64,000 nucleotides of DNA, from contig LNGK01000012.1 in NCBI GenBank assembly GCA_001510575.1, forward strand, positions 394,389 to 458,388, in the 5' to 3' direction. Each line of letters opens with the position of its first letter. The first letter of the stretch is position 1. Below are positions 1-12,534 of the stretch, piece by piece. The DNA comes from Knoxdaviesia capensis. Its lineage: Eukaryota; Ascomycota; Sordariomycetes; Microascales; Gondwanamycetaceae. The position numbers and the translations under genes were made by a program. The notes beneath the pieces are model-generated. The model did no database searches. It had not been told where the DNA came from and saw only the letters and a list, made by a program, of their open reading frames with translations.

Positions 1-3000
1 CCGTGGTGCAGCGACACTGTGTGAATGAATCCATACTTCTGGCCTCGCTCTGCTCAAATACGTGGTGAAGGTCAAATATATCCCATCACATGGCACAGTG
101 TGCGCAACATGTCCCCGTTCGTAGGCACTGTACTTGAGAAGTGTGACCGCACTTACACCTCACCACGCATCACCACCACCCACGAAAGCCCATGAGCTCC
201 AGGCCCGGACGGCAAGAATGAAAAAGGGGGCCAGATCCATTCAACGTCCGAAGAGGCACAGAACCGAGAGCCACATTACCGTATATAGCTCGAACCGCTA
301 TTGTAGTTCAGCCGGGTCGGAAGGGTGGGTTCTCTCGAGTAAAAGAAAAAAACTCAAAAGGTGGCGTCTGGCTTTTTTTGCCACGTATCGCCGACACACA
401 CACACCACTTTGGCTGGGTTGGGGGTCTAGGCCCGCTTCGGTGGTTTCTTTTTTTCTTTTTTTTTTTTCTGGGTCATCTTCGTGCATTCTGGGAGACTTG
501 TTTCTTTTGGTCTTGGGCAAACTGGGAATGGAGCCTCGAGACCCCGCGCTTCGGTTTTTTTTTCTTTTTCAATCCTCTTGACGCCTCGTGGTGTCGCCGC
601 TCACCGCAACATCGGCTTTGGCGACTCTGGCTGACATTCTCTCTCTCTGTCCCGCTGGCTCCGACCTCCGACAGTGTCCATGCACGGTTCACATGGCTTG
701 AGAGGGGCCGAACACCTGCAGCTTTCGCGGCCAGTCGAGAGAAGAAGTGCTTGTGATGCCAAGGCAAAGGACACGTTGGTCCGTCATCCGTAGGGCCAAC
801 TCTTCGTCCAGCTTGGGCCTCGCCTCGCACTCATTCACAGAGTCTCCTCGTGGGAAGTTCAGTTACATACTACAGAAAGCACGTTATGGTTCTGAGCGGG
901 GTCGAAACCCGGAATACCAAGCATGGGAAGTGACGACCAAAAAAGACGAAGTGGGAAAAATAGATCCTTGTGTCGATTGAAAAGCGGTGGTATGCTCCTT
1001 TCTGCAAGTCCTTTAAGTTCCACCACTTCCTGTCCGCCCGTGTCGTCTGAGGTTCTGTCAGCCCACATACACAGCGTCGTTTAGCCGTGTTCCCCCCTGC
1101 TTCTTCTCCTTTGGTGGGAACTGGGAAAGTTCCTGGCGATGTAACCATCGTACCAGGGGACGACAGAAAATTCCCGTCAGGCAGGATGGAAATAAGCAGG
1201 CTTTTTTGCCCTCTCTTTCTTTTTTGTTGTGCGCGCATCGTGTAAGGCACTGTCTCGTTTAGGACTAGCCAGGGGTAAACTGCACAACAGACGAACAGCT
1301 CGCAGAGTCCCTCAGTTCAACAGTCAGACACCCCAAAAACCTAAATACCTCTCTGTGAGTAGTATGTATCTGTAAAGAAGGGGGCGAAGGATGGTAACAG
1401 TGAAAATAAGGTTTAATTATATTCCCGTCTCTTGTGTCGTGTGTGTCGTGTACTGGCTTTTCTCTCCTTTTTTCGCCGTCTTCTGCTCTGTCAGGAACAA
1501 GCACGGGTATTATTGTGGACAAGTCCGGCTTGGTCTTCCGTTTCATATTTTCCCTCCCTTTTCCCTTTTGGGGTTGTATCTGGCGATAATGGACGGGCCC
1601 GCGTCTGCACATACTTCCCAAGAGCTGACGTTGCTCCGAACCCAAAAAGCATTCCAACTGCCCAGATGGGTATTCAGAAGAAAAAAATTGCCAGGCTCGT
1701 CATCGCGTGGCATGAAATTACAGGGTCGCTGCCGCCCGTGGTTCAGAAAAAAGAAAACAGAATCCCTCTTCCCAGAAAGCAGCCATGTCGGGTTAGGTGA
1801 TAAGACACACACATGATGTGAGGAGGAGGCCGAAATCTCAAATCTCATGTTAGGTTGGGGTGTGATGCTGCTGATATCAGGCTTGGTACAAATTTCCCTT
1901 CCCCTTTTGGAAGATCACACAACCACTGCAACATATCTTGACTGCATTCTCATGATTAAGTGTTTGTGTAAGGGACATTCTCGAACTCGCAGGAGGAATA
2001 GGCAAATGGATCGCCAATATCGAAAGATAATGAGACCGACTACCGAGTCTCTCTCTCACCACACCTCCCGTATCCGACCAGAACAAAAAAAACCGAAAAA
2101 CACGATCGCCGTGTTGCGACAAAGGAGTCCTGGTGTGTCGTCCGCCCTCACTTCCCGGAGGCGCACGATATCTCCATCGCGGAAATTTGCTGTTCACACC
2201 TAAAATGCATACACGCATACGAGGCCGTCTAATTTTGATCCGGGCTTCTTCATTTAGTGAATGTCAACAGTTCGCGCGTCCTGGGTTTGCCTGCGTTTGT
2301 TTACTGCTTATCCCCCCGGTGACGTGGCTTATTCCCAGCTTCCATGGCCTCGTCAGGCCCGGGGACGTGTCGGTTCGGTGGTGTGTTGTCATGTCTTAGG
2401 GTCTAGGGTTTTGTTTTCCCCCCGCCTCCCGATTTACACGCCTCCCGGTGTATTGGACTTCTTTCTCTTGGCTTTCTTCCCTTTCTTCACACTGATCGTG
2501 ATACGCAATATAGGGACCACCAGACCCTCTCTCTCTCTCTCTCGCTTTACCGAGTGTATATCTGACGTATACTACTGTCTCTCAGCCGCCCTCTCAAAGT
2601 CACACATTCCAGCCTACTGTTCAGCCTAGCCGCCCAGCCCCCCCTCTCCGGCGCCTCCTGTTGCACATAGAAAAACAAAAGCCAACATTCCGATCGTGAA
2701 ACCCCCCTTTTGTCTGTCCACACTGACTTACCCTCTAACAACGTCTCTCCGCTCAGGCAGGACAGTTGGCCGCCCCCTAAAGTGAACTTGCGTCCTATTG
2801 CCTCTGTGCATACCTAGCTCGTTCCCCTGCGTTGGTGGATGTGCGGTCTGTCTATACGTGAAACAAACTGCTAAAATATTGGCCTTAAAGAACAAGAAAA
2901 CCTCTCCTCTCCTGGCTTGCGCTCACTCCCCCCCCCCCTTCCATGTTTCCAAACGCTGCGAATAGACCAAAACATCGCCGTGTAATTCGCTGGCTCGTCG

Positions 3001-3011
3001 TGCCCCCCCCC

Positions 3012-3019
3012 NNNNNNNN
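3012..3019. other. Assembly gap (8 N) after a C9 run
   Basis: Eight N follow nine consecutive C residues. The gap is probably a homopolymer that could not be read, so its true length is unknown. Confidence 0.95.
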
Positions 3020-3576
3020 TTTGGTGTTTGTGCCGGCGCCTTCAGCTGTCGCTTTTCCGGCATTTTTTTTCGCATAGCTATCACTCGATTGACGTTCTCA
3101 GCCCAGAGGCCCAGCTGAAGCACACAGGCATTCGACCGGAGTTTTTTGAAGTGAAGTGTGCCCACGCCGGGTTTTAGCTTTAGTCCACCATGAGGGATGA
3201 ATCGTGCGACTCGATGTATCGTTGTACCCATTCCAATCGCCATGTGCTATAGCTCCAAACACGATCAACATTTCATGCACCAGAGCTGCTGTGCGGTTAC
3301 AAACCACTCAAACACCTGGAACGTGCTGTAGCTATAGAGGTCGGTGTGCGGTCATTGAAGAAGGAAGATCGGCCTTCAGCTCGGGTTGGCGGAGAGTGCA
3401 GATGGAAACGCTGGGTGAGTTGGTATTCACTTGGTTCCAGCGGCTATTGATCTGACAGACGGTAATCCGAATTCCTGCACCTGGTAAGAACTTTCCGAAA
3501 GCTGAAACGGTAGTATGCAATCCAAATAGAGCTTGGTAGCTACCAAGTTCAACGTGACGACATTCACAAGGCTTCC

Positions 3577-3591
3577 AACCCTAACCCTAAC
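3577..3591. repeat. Interstitial telomere-like box
   Basis: AACCCTAACCCTAAC, two and a half units of the TTAGGG telomere repeat read on the other strand. It sits in non-coding sequence. Similar boxes occur at 12495-12534, 28969-28992, 49393-49407 and 56481-56489. Confidence 0.8.
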
Positions 3592-6500
3592 ACTTCATAC
3601 GTGTTCGACACTTACTCCTTCATTCAGTCAGTCGAACGTTCCAACGGAATTGATGAGTTCAATCAGGCCTGCTTGTGAGAAATGCAATCTCCAGTACAAC
3701 TAACCAACACCCACCAGACATTCTGATTACCTTACCGCTCAATCCCCGTATCCCGACCTTACAAGTTTCATCAACGCCACCTTGCCCCGCGTTCTCCGGG
3801 CCTGAGCCAACGATAAAAGTTGTTGCCCAGTCTGCCAGCGCCCTGGAGCCTCCGTGAAGAGGGCGCAATGCATAGATGGGCTACAAACCAACAAGCAAAA
3901 TAGAAATCCAGCGCCACAAAGTACCGGCCGACCCTTTGTTCGGGACTACTGGGCCACCAGCGACCAGACCGGCGGTGGGATAGCGCTCCGAAAAGGCCCG
4001 GCGTTAGAACAATAGAACAATGGCCTTGTGCATCGGGGGGACACAAGAGCAACCCGGCGTACGTCCTGGGGCCTCTGTGGTCAGCGCACAGGACCCCACC
4101 GATACCCGGCCGGATCTCTGCAAGACCTCGTAGAACAGGAACTAGATTGTCCTTTTAGAATTCTTTCGCGCCGTTTCGATATCCCCGGCACTTACTTCTT
4201 GCTTCCCCCCCGGACTCTCCTCGACCTCAACAGAAAATGACGCTCTGTAGTTTAGACGCCGACGGGGTTAGGTGGACGCTCCTACCAAGTCTGGACGTCG
4301 CCGAATAGCCCAGTGGTTTCGCCGGCCCATGAGCGGTCCCGTGAGGCTGGGAATCACCGAGTTGCTCTCGTCTTCTAGGCACACACTAATAGGCCACAAG
4401 ACACTGCGTGATATAACCCGGAGACAATGTTCGGCATCGCTAGCAACAACCGTCTAAGTGAGGAGGTGCGGAGGAAAGGATCGATCCGACCGTAGAAGTC
4501 GTGCTATGTGCATACACTCATGCCATATACTCCGTCCGATCATATCATTGACGGGTTCTCATCGGATGGTGGTGTAAACGTTTAGGAGCACAAAGAAACG
4601 GCGCGACATCATACATCAGGGCCGAGGGCAGCACCATGATTCCGTACAATCTCCCGGGCGGCCATCAACCAACTCCAACCCGACACAAACTGCCAAGAGC
4701 ACTACGGCTCATCAGTCCTCCCATAGGCGACTAGGCCTACCGAAGGAGACGACATGCGGGGGCGGCAGAATCCGGCGTCAAACCCTGATCGAGAGACCGA
4801 AACATTGTTCTAGCAATCTCAATCTGGCTGATTCGCCTTCAATGACTGGAACAGATCCAACCCAGAAGAGGAAACAACATCGAGCATATTCGCTTCATAT
4901 GTCTAAGAACCGTTCCTGTCGCGCGGAAAGACCATTGTGTTTTCCTTTTGCACATTGCGGGCGGCCTAGGTTCTTGGCAGCGGCAAGTTCTCCGTTGTTG
5001 CGGGGGAAAAGCGCGGGACACACCGAACTGGAAAATGACTGGAACATGCCAAAAAAAAAAAAAAAGGCAACTAAGAAACGAAGAAAATGGAATCCCCAAA
5101 TGCGGAAACTGGAGGAAGAGTTGCTCTCTAACATCGAGCGAGATCGGGGTATCTGTCTGAGAGCAGACTAACAAGAGAACTGACACAAGCGAACGGAAAA
5201 CGTGTCCCTTTCAGATGACGGACATATCCGGACATTTCCCGCGTTCCAAATATGCATAACAACACCACCAGAAAACGATTTCTTGTCCGGAGATCCGAAC
5301 TGGCGAAAACCTTGGTCTCCAAGTCATCCCACATGGTCCGGGGAATTGACTCCGGACTGCAGGACTGGGCTGGCTGATCTCTGGGTAACTACATACGATG
5401 GTTCGGATGATGTGCAGAATGAAGGTTGGAAGCACAAGTGATTGGGAAACTAGACACATAGGATGGGCTGCAACCATCCATCTGTCCTGTTCTTGGATAT
5501 CGCTTTGCACTCTCAACTCCAACGGAGGAGCGGTGAGGCCGACTTTCAGCCTCAGAAAACCGAGTGGCTTATATCACGGCCGGATACTATACCCAGTCGG
5601 GATAAAAGAGCGGAGCCACTGTGACCGACAGATCCCATACCCAACGGAAGCGAGGGCCCATAGAAAGTTTCCTGTTTCTTCTTGTTCAATTGCCCGCGGG
5701 AAGCGGTGTGTCTTCCCCGTATAAAACAGGCCGGCGGGGACGGTTTAGAGGTCAAGATTCGCCCCTGCCCAAAAAGTGTGAGAATCGTGGGCTTCTGGCT
5801 CCTCGCTTCTCCCGCCTTCGACCGTCTTCCCCTGATAAGATTCTCTGGGAGAGCAGTGGACTGGCTATTCCAAATAGAAAGGGAAATCAGTTAGTTTCTT
5901 TCATCGGTAAGACAACACAACACCTTGATAGGCTGAGTGAGTGGCAGCCACCCGCATGTCTCACCCACAAGAAACATTGGGCCGAGGAAGCGTATCTCTG
6001 GACTGGCCAGCGTACGCCTGCAAGCAAACAGATGAATAAAACAAGGTGGACGACGTCTATCGAAGAACGGGCCAGCGATGGCGGCTTTCCAGTCAAGCGG
6101 AGAGGAGGGAGATGGGGCTGGTAGGAAGTTGCCCCTGCGCCGGAATTCCATCATAGTGGGTGACAAGAACTTGGGACTGTTGCCAGCACCCCAGTCAGTC
6201 ATCTAAGGTACTGTTTAAGCACCAACTCATCGAATGAACATTTAATCGGGAGAGGCGAAGATAACAGTGAAGTGAAATGTCGCCAATGCAAATAGACAAG
6301 GCCGGAGATTGTTAAGGTCATGAAGAGAAAGAAGCATATATGCTTTGTGTGTGCGCGCTCGTGGATGACAGATGACGGATGGCGGGCCATTCAAAGCTTA
6401 CATCTGGCCAATCCAACATTGAGGAGGTGACAATGTCTGGCGGGAGAAGAGTTTGGGGTGGGACAGTGGAAGTTTGTGTCTGGTGAGGCCAGGCTGGAAA

Positions 6501-6708
6501 GGGTAAGGAGATCGTCGAACATCTTCAGGATGGACATGCTTTCTGGAGGTGTTAAAATGAACATGAGATACCTACTGTCTCCAAGAACGCAAGCGGTTTC
6601 TACAGGTGAAACGAAGACCTAGACTGAGTACAACAAGATGAACGTGTCATTCGACCTCGGCTATGGTTCACTAGATTCCCTCCTATCGTCTTCGGATGGT
6701 CTCAGTTC

Positions 6709-7250
6709 TTGGTGTATTCGTACCAATTCATCCAAGCTGAAGTCAAGTCGTGTGAATTTCGGAATCAAGACAGGAGATACCGTGCAGGCCAATATATAGG
6801 TAGGGAGGGAGGTTGGCAAGATATGCACATATCTTGGTATATAATAAGATCAGGGAGTAGGAAGAATGACTTGCGACCTGACTTGAGATATGAAATGGTA
6901 TGAGGGCCCTTACGCCTTGCTGAGAGTATCTCGGACCACCTCCCACCACTGTGATATTCTAGACAGAGATGGCGGGTCAAGGTTTCGGAATAGAGTCAAA
7001 TTTCCGGCCGAGAAGTTGGACACGATGTCCAGCCTTACTGGAATACTATGGGCTGACTGTCTTGTGCGGTGTCGCCCTACAAGGACGTCACAGGGAAACC
7101 GAATCAGGTTGTCTCAGTCCGTAGGCCATATGGACCGATTGTTTGGGTGATCTGCAAACAAAACGTTGCGTTCGCAGGACCAACCAATGCGCCGGACCCC
7201 AAACTGGAGAGGAGGGGGATAATGTCAGAGCATTGAAGGATTCAAAAAAA
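6709..7250 (+). mobile_element. Possible decayed Ty3/gypsy pol end with polypurine tract
   Basis: Two overlapping frames (6709-6903 and 6890-7150) can be read through one frameshift near 6900 as a charged segment followed by WYEGPYALL and, further on, DILDRDGGSRF and KFPAEKL. This order resembles the small chromo/SH3-like end of gypsy polyproteins (GPY motif, then a hydrophobic-DG-basic pattern, then RLKP-like). At 7207-7220 a purine-rich tract precedes TGTCAG at 7223, the layout expected of a polypurine tract and an LTR start. No reverse transcriptase, integrase core or paired LTR was recognised, so this could be coincidence. Confidence 0.25.
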
Positions 7251-8227
7251 AAAAAAAAAGTGAGTAACGAGCAGTAACTTACCCAACTCTAGGCACCGAA
7301 GTAAGTTATACATATACGTGCTTGTTTTTTCTGGAGACAAACCACTCTATCGAGTGCCCGGACCACGGGGAGCGGGGCGCGGTCGGGGATGACGCGGCAT
7401 GCCGCCGGAGTTTAAAGGATCACTGTGACCATGTAACACCAGATAGAGACCGGGCCCGAGGCATGGACTTTCTGCGAGTTATGTTCGGACAAGAAGCGGA
7501 ATGTGATTCGGGGGTTTGTAATAGTAGTGCCATTGAACTTGCAGCAACAATGGAATGTTTAGATGAAAAAGGGGGTGTGATGAAACTCTCCTCGGATCCG
7601 CTCCGCCACGATAGAAGTCACCCAATCTTCGGGCCCGGGCGACTTTTCTCGTACCAATGCTGCGTGTATTGCGTCGTTTTTGGCTTGGGATGGGTATGTG
7701 ACATCAGGTCGGCTACCGTGAGGCGATCGAAACAAAGGAAAAGGAATTTAGAGTTGCGGCCGACGTACGTAACTCTTCTAGGCAGCCAGGAACCTTTGCT
7801 TGGCTGGAAAGGCTGGGCCGAAAAGAGAGTGCGGGGGTCAATCCAGGGCTGAGAGCTATCAAGGTGACGGGATGCTGTCGCCCGAAAAATAGATATAATG
7901 ATAATCTCGTCAATGCAGATGTTGGTAAATTGAGATATCCCGAAAGGCACAGTTCATGATGTTCTATGGTCAGGAATCAAGATGGCTCTCCAAGGATAAG
8001 TTTTGCCTTGTGCATATGGCTCACTCAGCTCCGTCCTCGTTAATACCACAGACAAGTTGGGAAAGATCCGCTGGATAGCTTCCTTTCTCCCTTCTTTAGC
8101 CCCTGACACTGCCCCGTTCGGCAGGCATTTTTTCTTTATTTTTTTATAAAAAGTTGAATATATACATATATATATATTTTGGACGCGTGGGAAGGAACTG
8201 AGCTCCTGCTTTAGTATGAGTATCGAG

Positions 8228-8257
8228 GTATCGTAGTATCGTAGTATCGTAGTATCG
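8228..8257. repeat. 8-bp tandem repeat (GTATCGTA)
   Basis: Almost four head-to-tail copies of GTATCGTA in intergenic sequence. No function is suggested by position. Confidence 0.85.
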
Positions 8258-9305
8258 GGGTGGTCTCTTTTCATACCTTCCCATTTGCTAGAATGCGCTT
8301 TCGCGCCTTCTAGAGGTCTTCGTCCCAGGGGAAGAACAGCCCACGGTCCTAGGTGGGGTTTCAGGTTTCTACTATATATTCACTATCTGGCTGGCTGTGT
8401 ACCTATATCCTGGGCGCCTATAAACCACTGTTCAGCGTTGTGTGAATGTTGCAGTAGTCCACTAAGGACGTCCATTACTGAGATACCTATCACTCAGCCT
8501 GGCAGGTTATACCACCCAAAGTTTCTCAAAAAATGCGAACAGTGTTTGGGCTGGGCTTTCCTCCGAAGTTCCTAGTGTAATAAATAATATATAGTAGGTA
8601 ATCTCTGACTCTCCTTCTCTCTGTGCGTCGCTCTTTCTATCTGTGCTTGGTCTTTAGGTTGCTGCTTCCCTGGTTGTTTCCCTATTATAAATTATCACTA
8701 CGCGCCTTTTTGTTCCTCGCATTTTTGTCTTCCCTCCCCGAGTTTTTTTGCTTTTCTCCTGACTCCTTTTCTTCCTCTTTATCCCTCGGCCTTTTTCCCT
8801 CCTCTATCTTCTCCTTTTCTTGCTTAACCTTATTGTCATCATTGCTATTGCTAGTCTATTGAACTTTTGCTGTTACTAATCGTTAACTGCTATCACTTTT
8901 ATGTTGACGTAATTTCCGTCTCTTAGCCCTGAGACTAACAAAACTAGAAACACTGCCGCCATTTGTCCCCATCAGACAAGAGCCCTCGACCGCATTTCTT
9001 TTCTCCTCCATATAATACAGTGCTCATTATATATTCTCTAATCTGATTTTCTTTCTTCCTTTCGATCTATTCGATTTTTGGAGATCTTGTCTCTCCCTCA
9101 TCGGCTTCGTTTCCTTCTACGTCAATTTGATTATTGAAATAAAAATAAAAATTCTGACCTCGACTTCTCTGCATCGGTTTCGACATTCCCTTCCCCAGCA
9201 CTGGAAAGAAGAGGAAGAGAACCCAAAAACGCCAGCATCGGATCATCTGAAGCTAACCCTTACCAGACAACCAACCAACGAAGCATCACCCTCAGAAGCC
9301 TCTTA

Positions 9306-11417
9306 ATGTATTCCGTGTCTCGCGCCAGTCTTAATTACATCTTGCCACCAATGGATTCTTCATCTAATCCACCGCTCGACATCAACATGTCTGGCCCGCC
9401 CATGTCCAGCTTGACTTCTTTGTCACCTTCTGAGGTTGGCTTCTTCCTGGATCTTCAGGCCCAGACATCATCAACATCTCCAGAAGGCATGGAGTATACG
9501 CCTCCGCCCCAGCATTACTCAGAGATGTGCTTCGGCGGTTCTCATGAGCCCATGGACTCGATGTACTTTGAACGCCATCATGCTCCAGCGCCTTCCCCAC
9601 ACCCGCTAGCTTCTCATCATCATCACCAGCAACAGCATCTTCAGCCATCTCATCAGTCTCATCTGCACCAAGATGCACACCTACACCACCAACAGCAGCT
9701 AGTTGTTCGAGGCCACACTCCCCAGGATCCCCACCTTCAAGCATCGTCACTTTCTATGCAGCTGTACAATCGGAATCGTGCCGAGCGGAGGGGTCACACG
9801 AAGAGCCGAAAAGGCTGCTTCAACTGCAAGCGTCGGCGTATCAAGGTCAGCAACCGCGATATTTCTGTAATCTGATGATGTTTTGTGGCCTGTCTAACAC
9901 CTTGACGGCTGTCCGTTGTTGATGTCTCCAGTGCCAAGAAAACCGTCCATATTGTGGTCATTGCCTGAAAACGGGCCTCAAATGTGAATATCCTGCTTCA
10001 CCGCAGATTGTTCACCAGCCGCATGATCAGATTCCTCTGTTTAGCATGCAGGACATGCGCTTTTTCCAGCATTTTATACTGAACTGCTACCCAAATCGAC
10101 CCCCGGCAAATGACAGCGTGTGGAGTCACGAAGTTCCGTGTCTGTCCCAACAGGTATGTGGATGTGTTTTCAGTTCGTCTTTGCTGATCAGTCACGGGCT
10201 TTTCTTTTGTGAAAAGAAATGACTTGGAAATTTTTTTTCTTTCTTTTGCGGCATCTGTTTTTGTTGTTTTCACTATTTCTAACACGGAAGTCCACGGGGG
10301 CTTTTTTTACCTCCCCTGTTTCTAGCACGAGTACCTGATGCATGCTATCCTTGGTCTGGCCGCTTCAGATCTTATGCGGAAGGACCCCAGCCTGGCCAAC
10401 CCCGCGCTGATACATCGCATAAAAGCGATCCGGTCCTTCAAAAGGCGTTTGACTGAAATATCGCGAGCAAATTCCGCCACAGCTGATGAATGCAACGCGA
10501 TGGTGGCCACCTGTTTTGCGCTTACGTTCCAATCAGTGACCATAGATGATGGAATGGTGGAATTCATGACGTTCAGCCGTGGAATTCTCATCGTTGGCAT
10601 GCAGATGTGGATGAAGGGCCTTGAACCGATCTTTATCAACCTAAGCGACAACGAGGCCGAGGCATCTGTCGCCCCCTATATGGAAAACCTGCCGCTTATA
10701 GAGAGAGACTGGGCCGATATGGCATCGGTGGCAATTGAAAACCTGCGGCCGCTATGCTTATCGACGGTGGCCCAAGAGTACCACGGACTCTTGACCGAGT
10801 GTGTGGGATGTCTTTATGAATCATCGTTCGAAGGTATGTATCATTGTTGGGAGCGACAGAGGGCGTGGTTTGTTGATTCGCGTTTTTTCTTCGGTGGGTT
10901 CGACGAGTTCCTAACGTGCCAAAACATTTTCCCGAAACAATTAGCATACAAGGCTCTTCGAAAACTCTATTGCTGGTGGATGATGATGCCGCATGATAAG
11001 TTTCGGCAGCTCACGGATCAATCAGACCCAGTCATGGTTCTGTTATCCTCGCACTGGGTTGCGCTGAAGCAGATTATGGTTTTCGTAACGGAGGCCGAGA
11101 ACTTTGTGGGAAAGAAGCAGCCGGTGCAGGGCAAGGCTTTGCAAGGCGGCGTGGACAACGGGGGAATACACAGCATTCTCGACGACGATGACGATGGCAT
11201 TATTTTGCTCCAGGGGAACGTAACACGGCAGTCCAGACCGCAAGCGTCGTGGGGGGCTTCATCAGAATCTCAGGAGCCACTCGAGCCGGGCATGATCCGA
11301 TGGCTGAAGCATTACAACGGGCTTGTAGATGCCGAGCACCGGCCGTACAATACGTGGCCGTATTGGGTGGAGCAGCAATTAGACCGAGACTTGCGCTTCT
11401 TTGGAAAGTCAATGTGA
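9306..11417 (+). CDS. Zn2Cys6 transcription factor, Upc2-like
   Basis: Nuclear regulator expected to bind DNA through a binuclear zinc cluster. Proposed exons are 9306-9845, 9932-10153, 10326-10833 and 10945-11417, giving 580 residues. The cluster has Cys171, 174, 181, 188, 191 and 198 with the exact CX2CX6CX6CX2CX6C spacing, and intron 1 falls between the second and third cysteines. Residues 1-160 are Ser/Pro/His/Gln-rich with a His-Gln tract around 100-130, and a basic stretch precedes the cluster. The rest matches the fungal-specific regulator domain of Upc2-type factors (HEYLMHAILGLAASDL after exon 3 begins). Intron 3 (111 nt, GTATGT donor, CTAAC branch, TTAG end) has no stop and is a multiple of three, so it could be missed. 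An alternative start is Met16 at 9351, in a better initiation context. The target genes cannot be told from sequence. Confidence 0.88.
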
Positions 11418-12280
11418 GAGAGAGCCTTTTGCATCTGGATCGGAATGGTTCGGGACGGTGGCATTTGATTCTCGGATACTGGTTTTCGGACGGGGGATGT
11501 CTGGTTTAGATATCAATGGCATGGCTATGCGCCTGGAGGCGTTTGGATAAGGCCTGTCGTCATTAGGAGGCATTATATTAGAGGCTCATTCTGTTTTGCT
11601 ATTTCGGCTTGTTTGGTGTGACATTAGTGTATATATATATAAGTGTGATGAAGACAGATAATTGCACCAGTCAATTGGAGAAGAGGATAACGATAGATAT
11701 GCATCGGAACAGATGCACTCAGGCGCAAAGCACGATGAAACTGGGTGGAATATATGCCGGGAGAGCAAGAGCAGAGAGGAGAGGGTCGAAGATATAAGTA
11801 AGAAGCTTGGAGAATAACACCGGGTGCGTATATCTGAACCGGTAGTACGGCACTGGGGAGCTGCAGGGCAGAAGGGGAAACATTCACCGGCCACCAAGAA
11901 CCATCGGGGTACATGAAGAGAGAGGTGCAGATTGAGGCCAGAGGGGCCACGCTTGCTTTTTCACGGTTCGATTTCGCCGGCGGATCTTCTGGCTGCCTCT
12001 GGACGAGTGCAGTTGTTTTCCGCCAACTCCAGACAGACAGGATCCGAAGTTCCCAATGGGAGGAAGCCCACAGCAGGTTGACTTGAGAATAATATCCGTG
12101 TGATCTGGGGCTGCAGAGCGAGACATGAACAGGCTCTATCAAGAAAAGAAGAGAGAGTGTGTGTGTGTGAGTGAGAGAAAGAGAGAGGGAAATCCACCAC
12201 CCACCACCCACCACCAACCCCAGCGCGCTTCGGGCTCGTAATCCTCGCATTCAGCCATTGTGAATTTGTGAGTGGGTGTG

Positions 12281-12304
12281 GACAGACAGACAGACAGACA
12301 GACA
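12281..12304. repeat. (GACA)6 microsatellite
   Basis: Six perfect GACA units in non-coding sequence. Confidence 0.95.
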
Positions 12305-12494
12305 CGAGAATCATCCGATAGCGCGAGGGGTGCCTCTTTTTTCTCTTTTCTCTCTTTTCGGTTACTTAGGGAATCATGCATGATGATGTTGCAGTGGCAT
12401 TCGGGCCATCAAAAAGAAACAGAAGTTGGGATGCTAGTAGGAGTTACGCAGATAAATGGCGTTTGTCGACACCGTCGAGATATTGGGAGATTAT

Positions 12495-12534
12495 GGTTAG
12501 GGCTACACATGAGAGGAGCAAACCCTAACCCTAG
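12495..12534. repeat. Inverted pair of telomere-like boxes
   Basis: GGTTAGGG at 12495-12502 faces CCCTAACC at 12523-12530, giving an 8-bp inverted repeat with a 20-nt loop. The right box extends to AAACCCTAACCCTAG (12520-12534). The reverse complement of that 15-mer recurs exactly at 49393-49407. Confidence 0.85.

Larger units (their letters stand above)
1..9305. other. Gene-poor left flank
   Basis: No open frame here looks like a conserved protein. The longest ones (for example 5621-6124 and 7322-7852 on the + strand) open with GTG or TTG rather than ATG and have no recognisable motif. The stretch holds an assembly gap, a telomere-like box, a possible retroelement relic and an 8-bp tandem repeat, each listed separately. 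From about 8580 the + strand becomes pyrimidine-rich and from 8905 it has no ATG until the regulator gene start at 9306, which fits a promoter and leader for that gene. A heavily decayed transposon or a gene made of very short exons could be missed by eye. Confidence 0.6.

Noticed and set aside
890..930. TGC arm-like hairpin around GGTCGAAACCC, considered as a tRNA end
   Set aside because: The T-loop consensus is not met and no acceptor or anticodon arm could be placed; no tRNA or 5S rRNA was found elsewhere by eye.
5621..6124. 167-codon + strand frame
   Set aside because: GTG start and random-looking composition, without introns or motifs that would rescue it.
7322..7852. 176-codon + strand frame in the left flank
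   Set aside because: TTG start and no family resemblance; it may overlap a decayed repeat, but cannot be supported as a gene.
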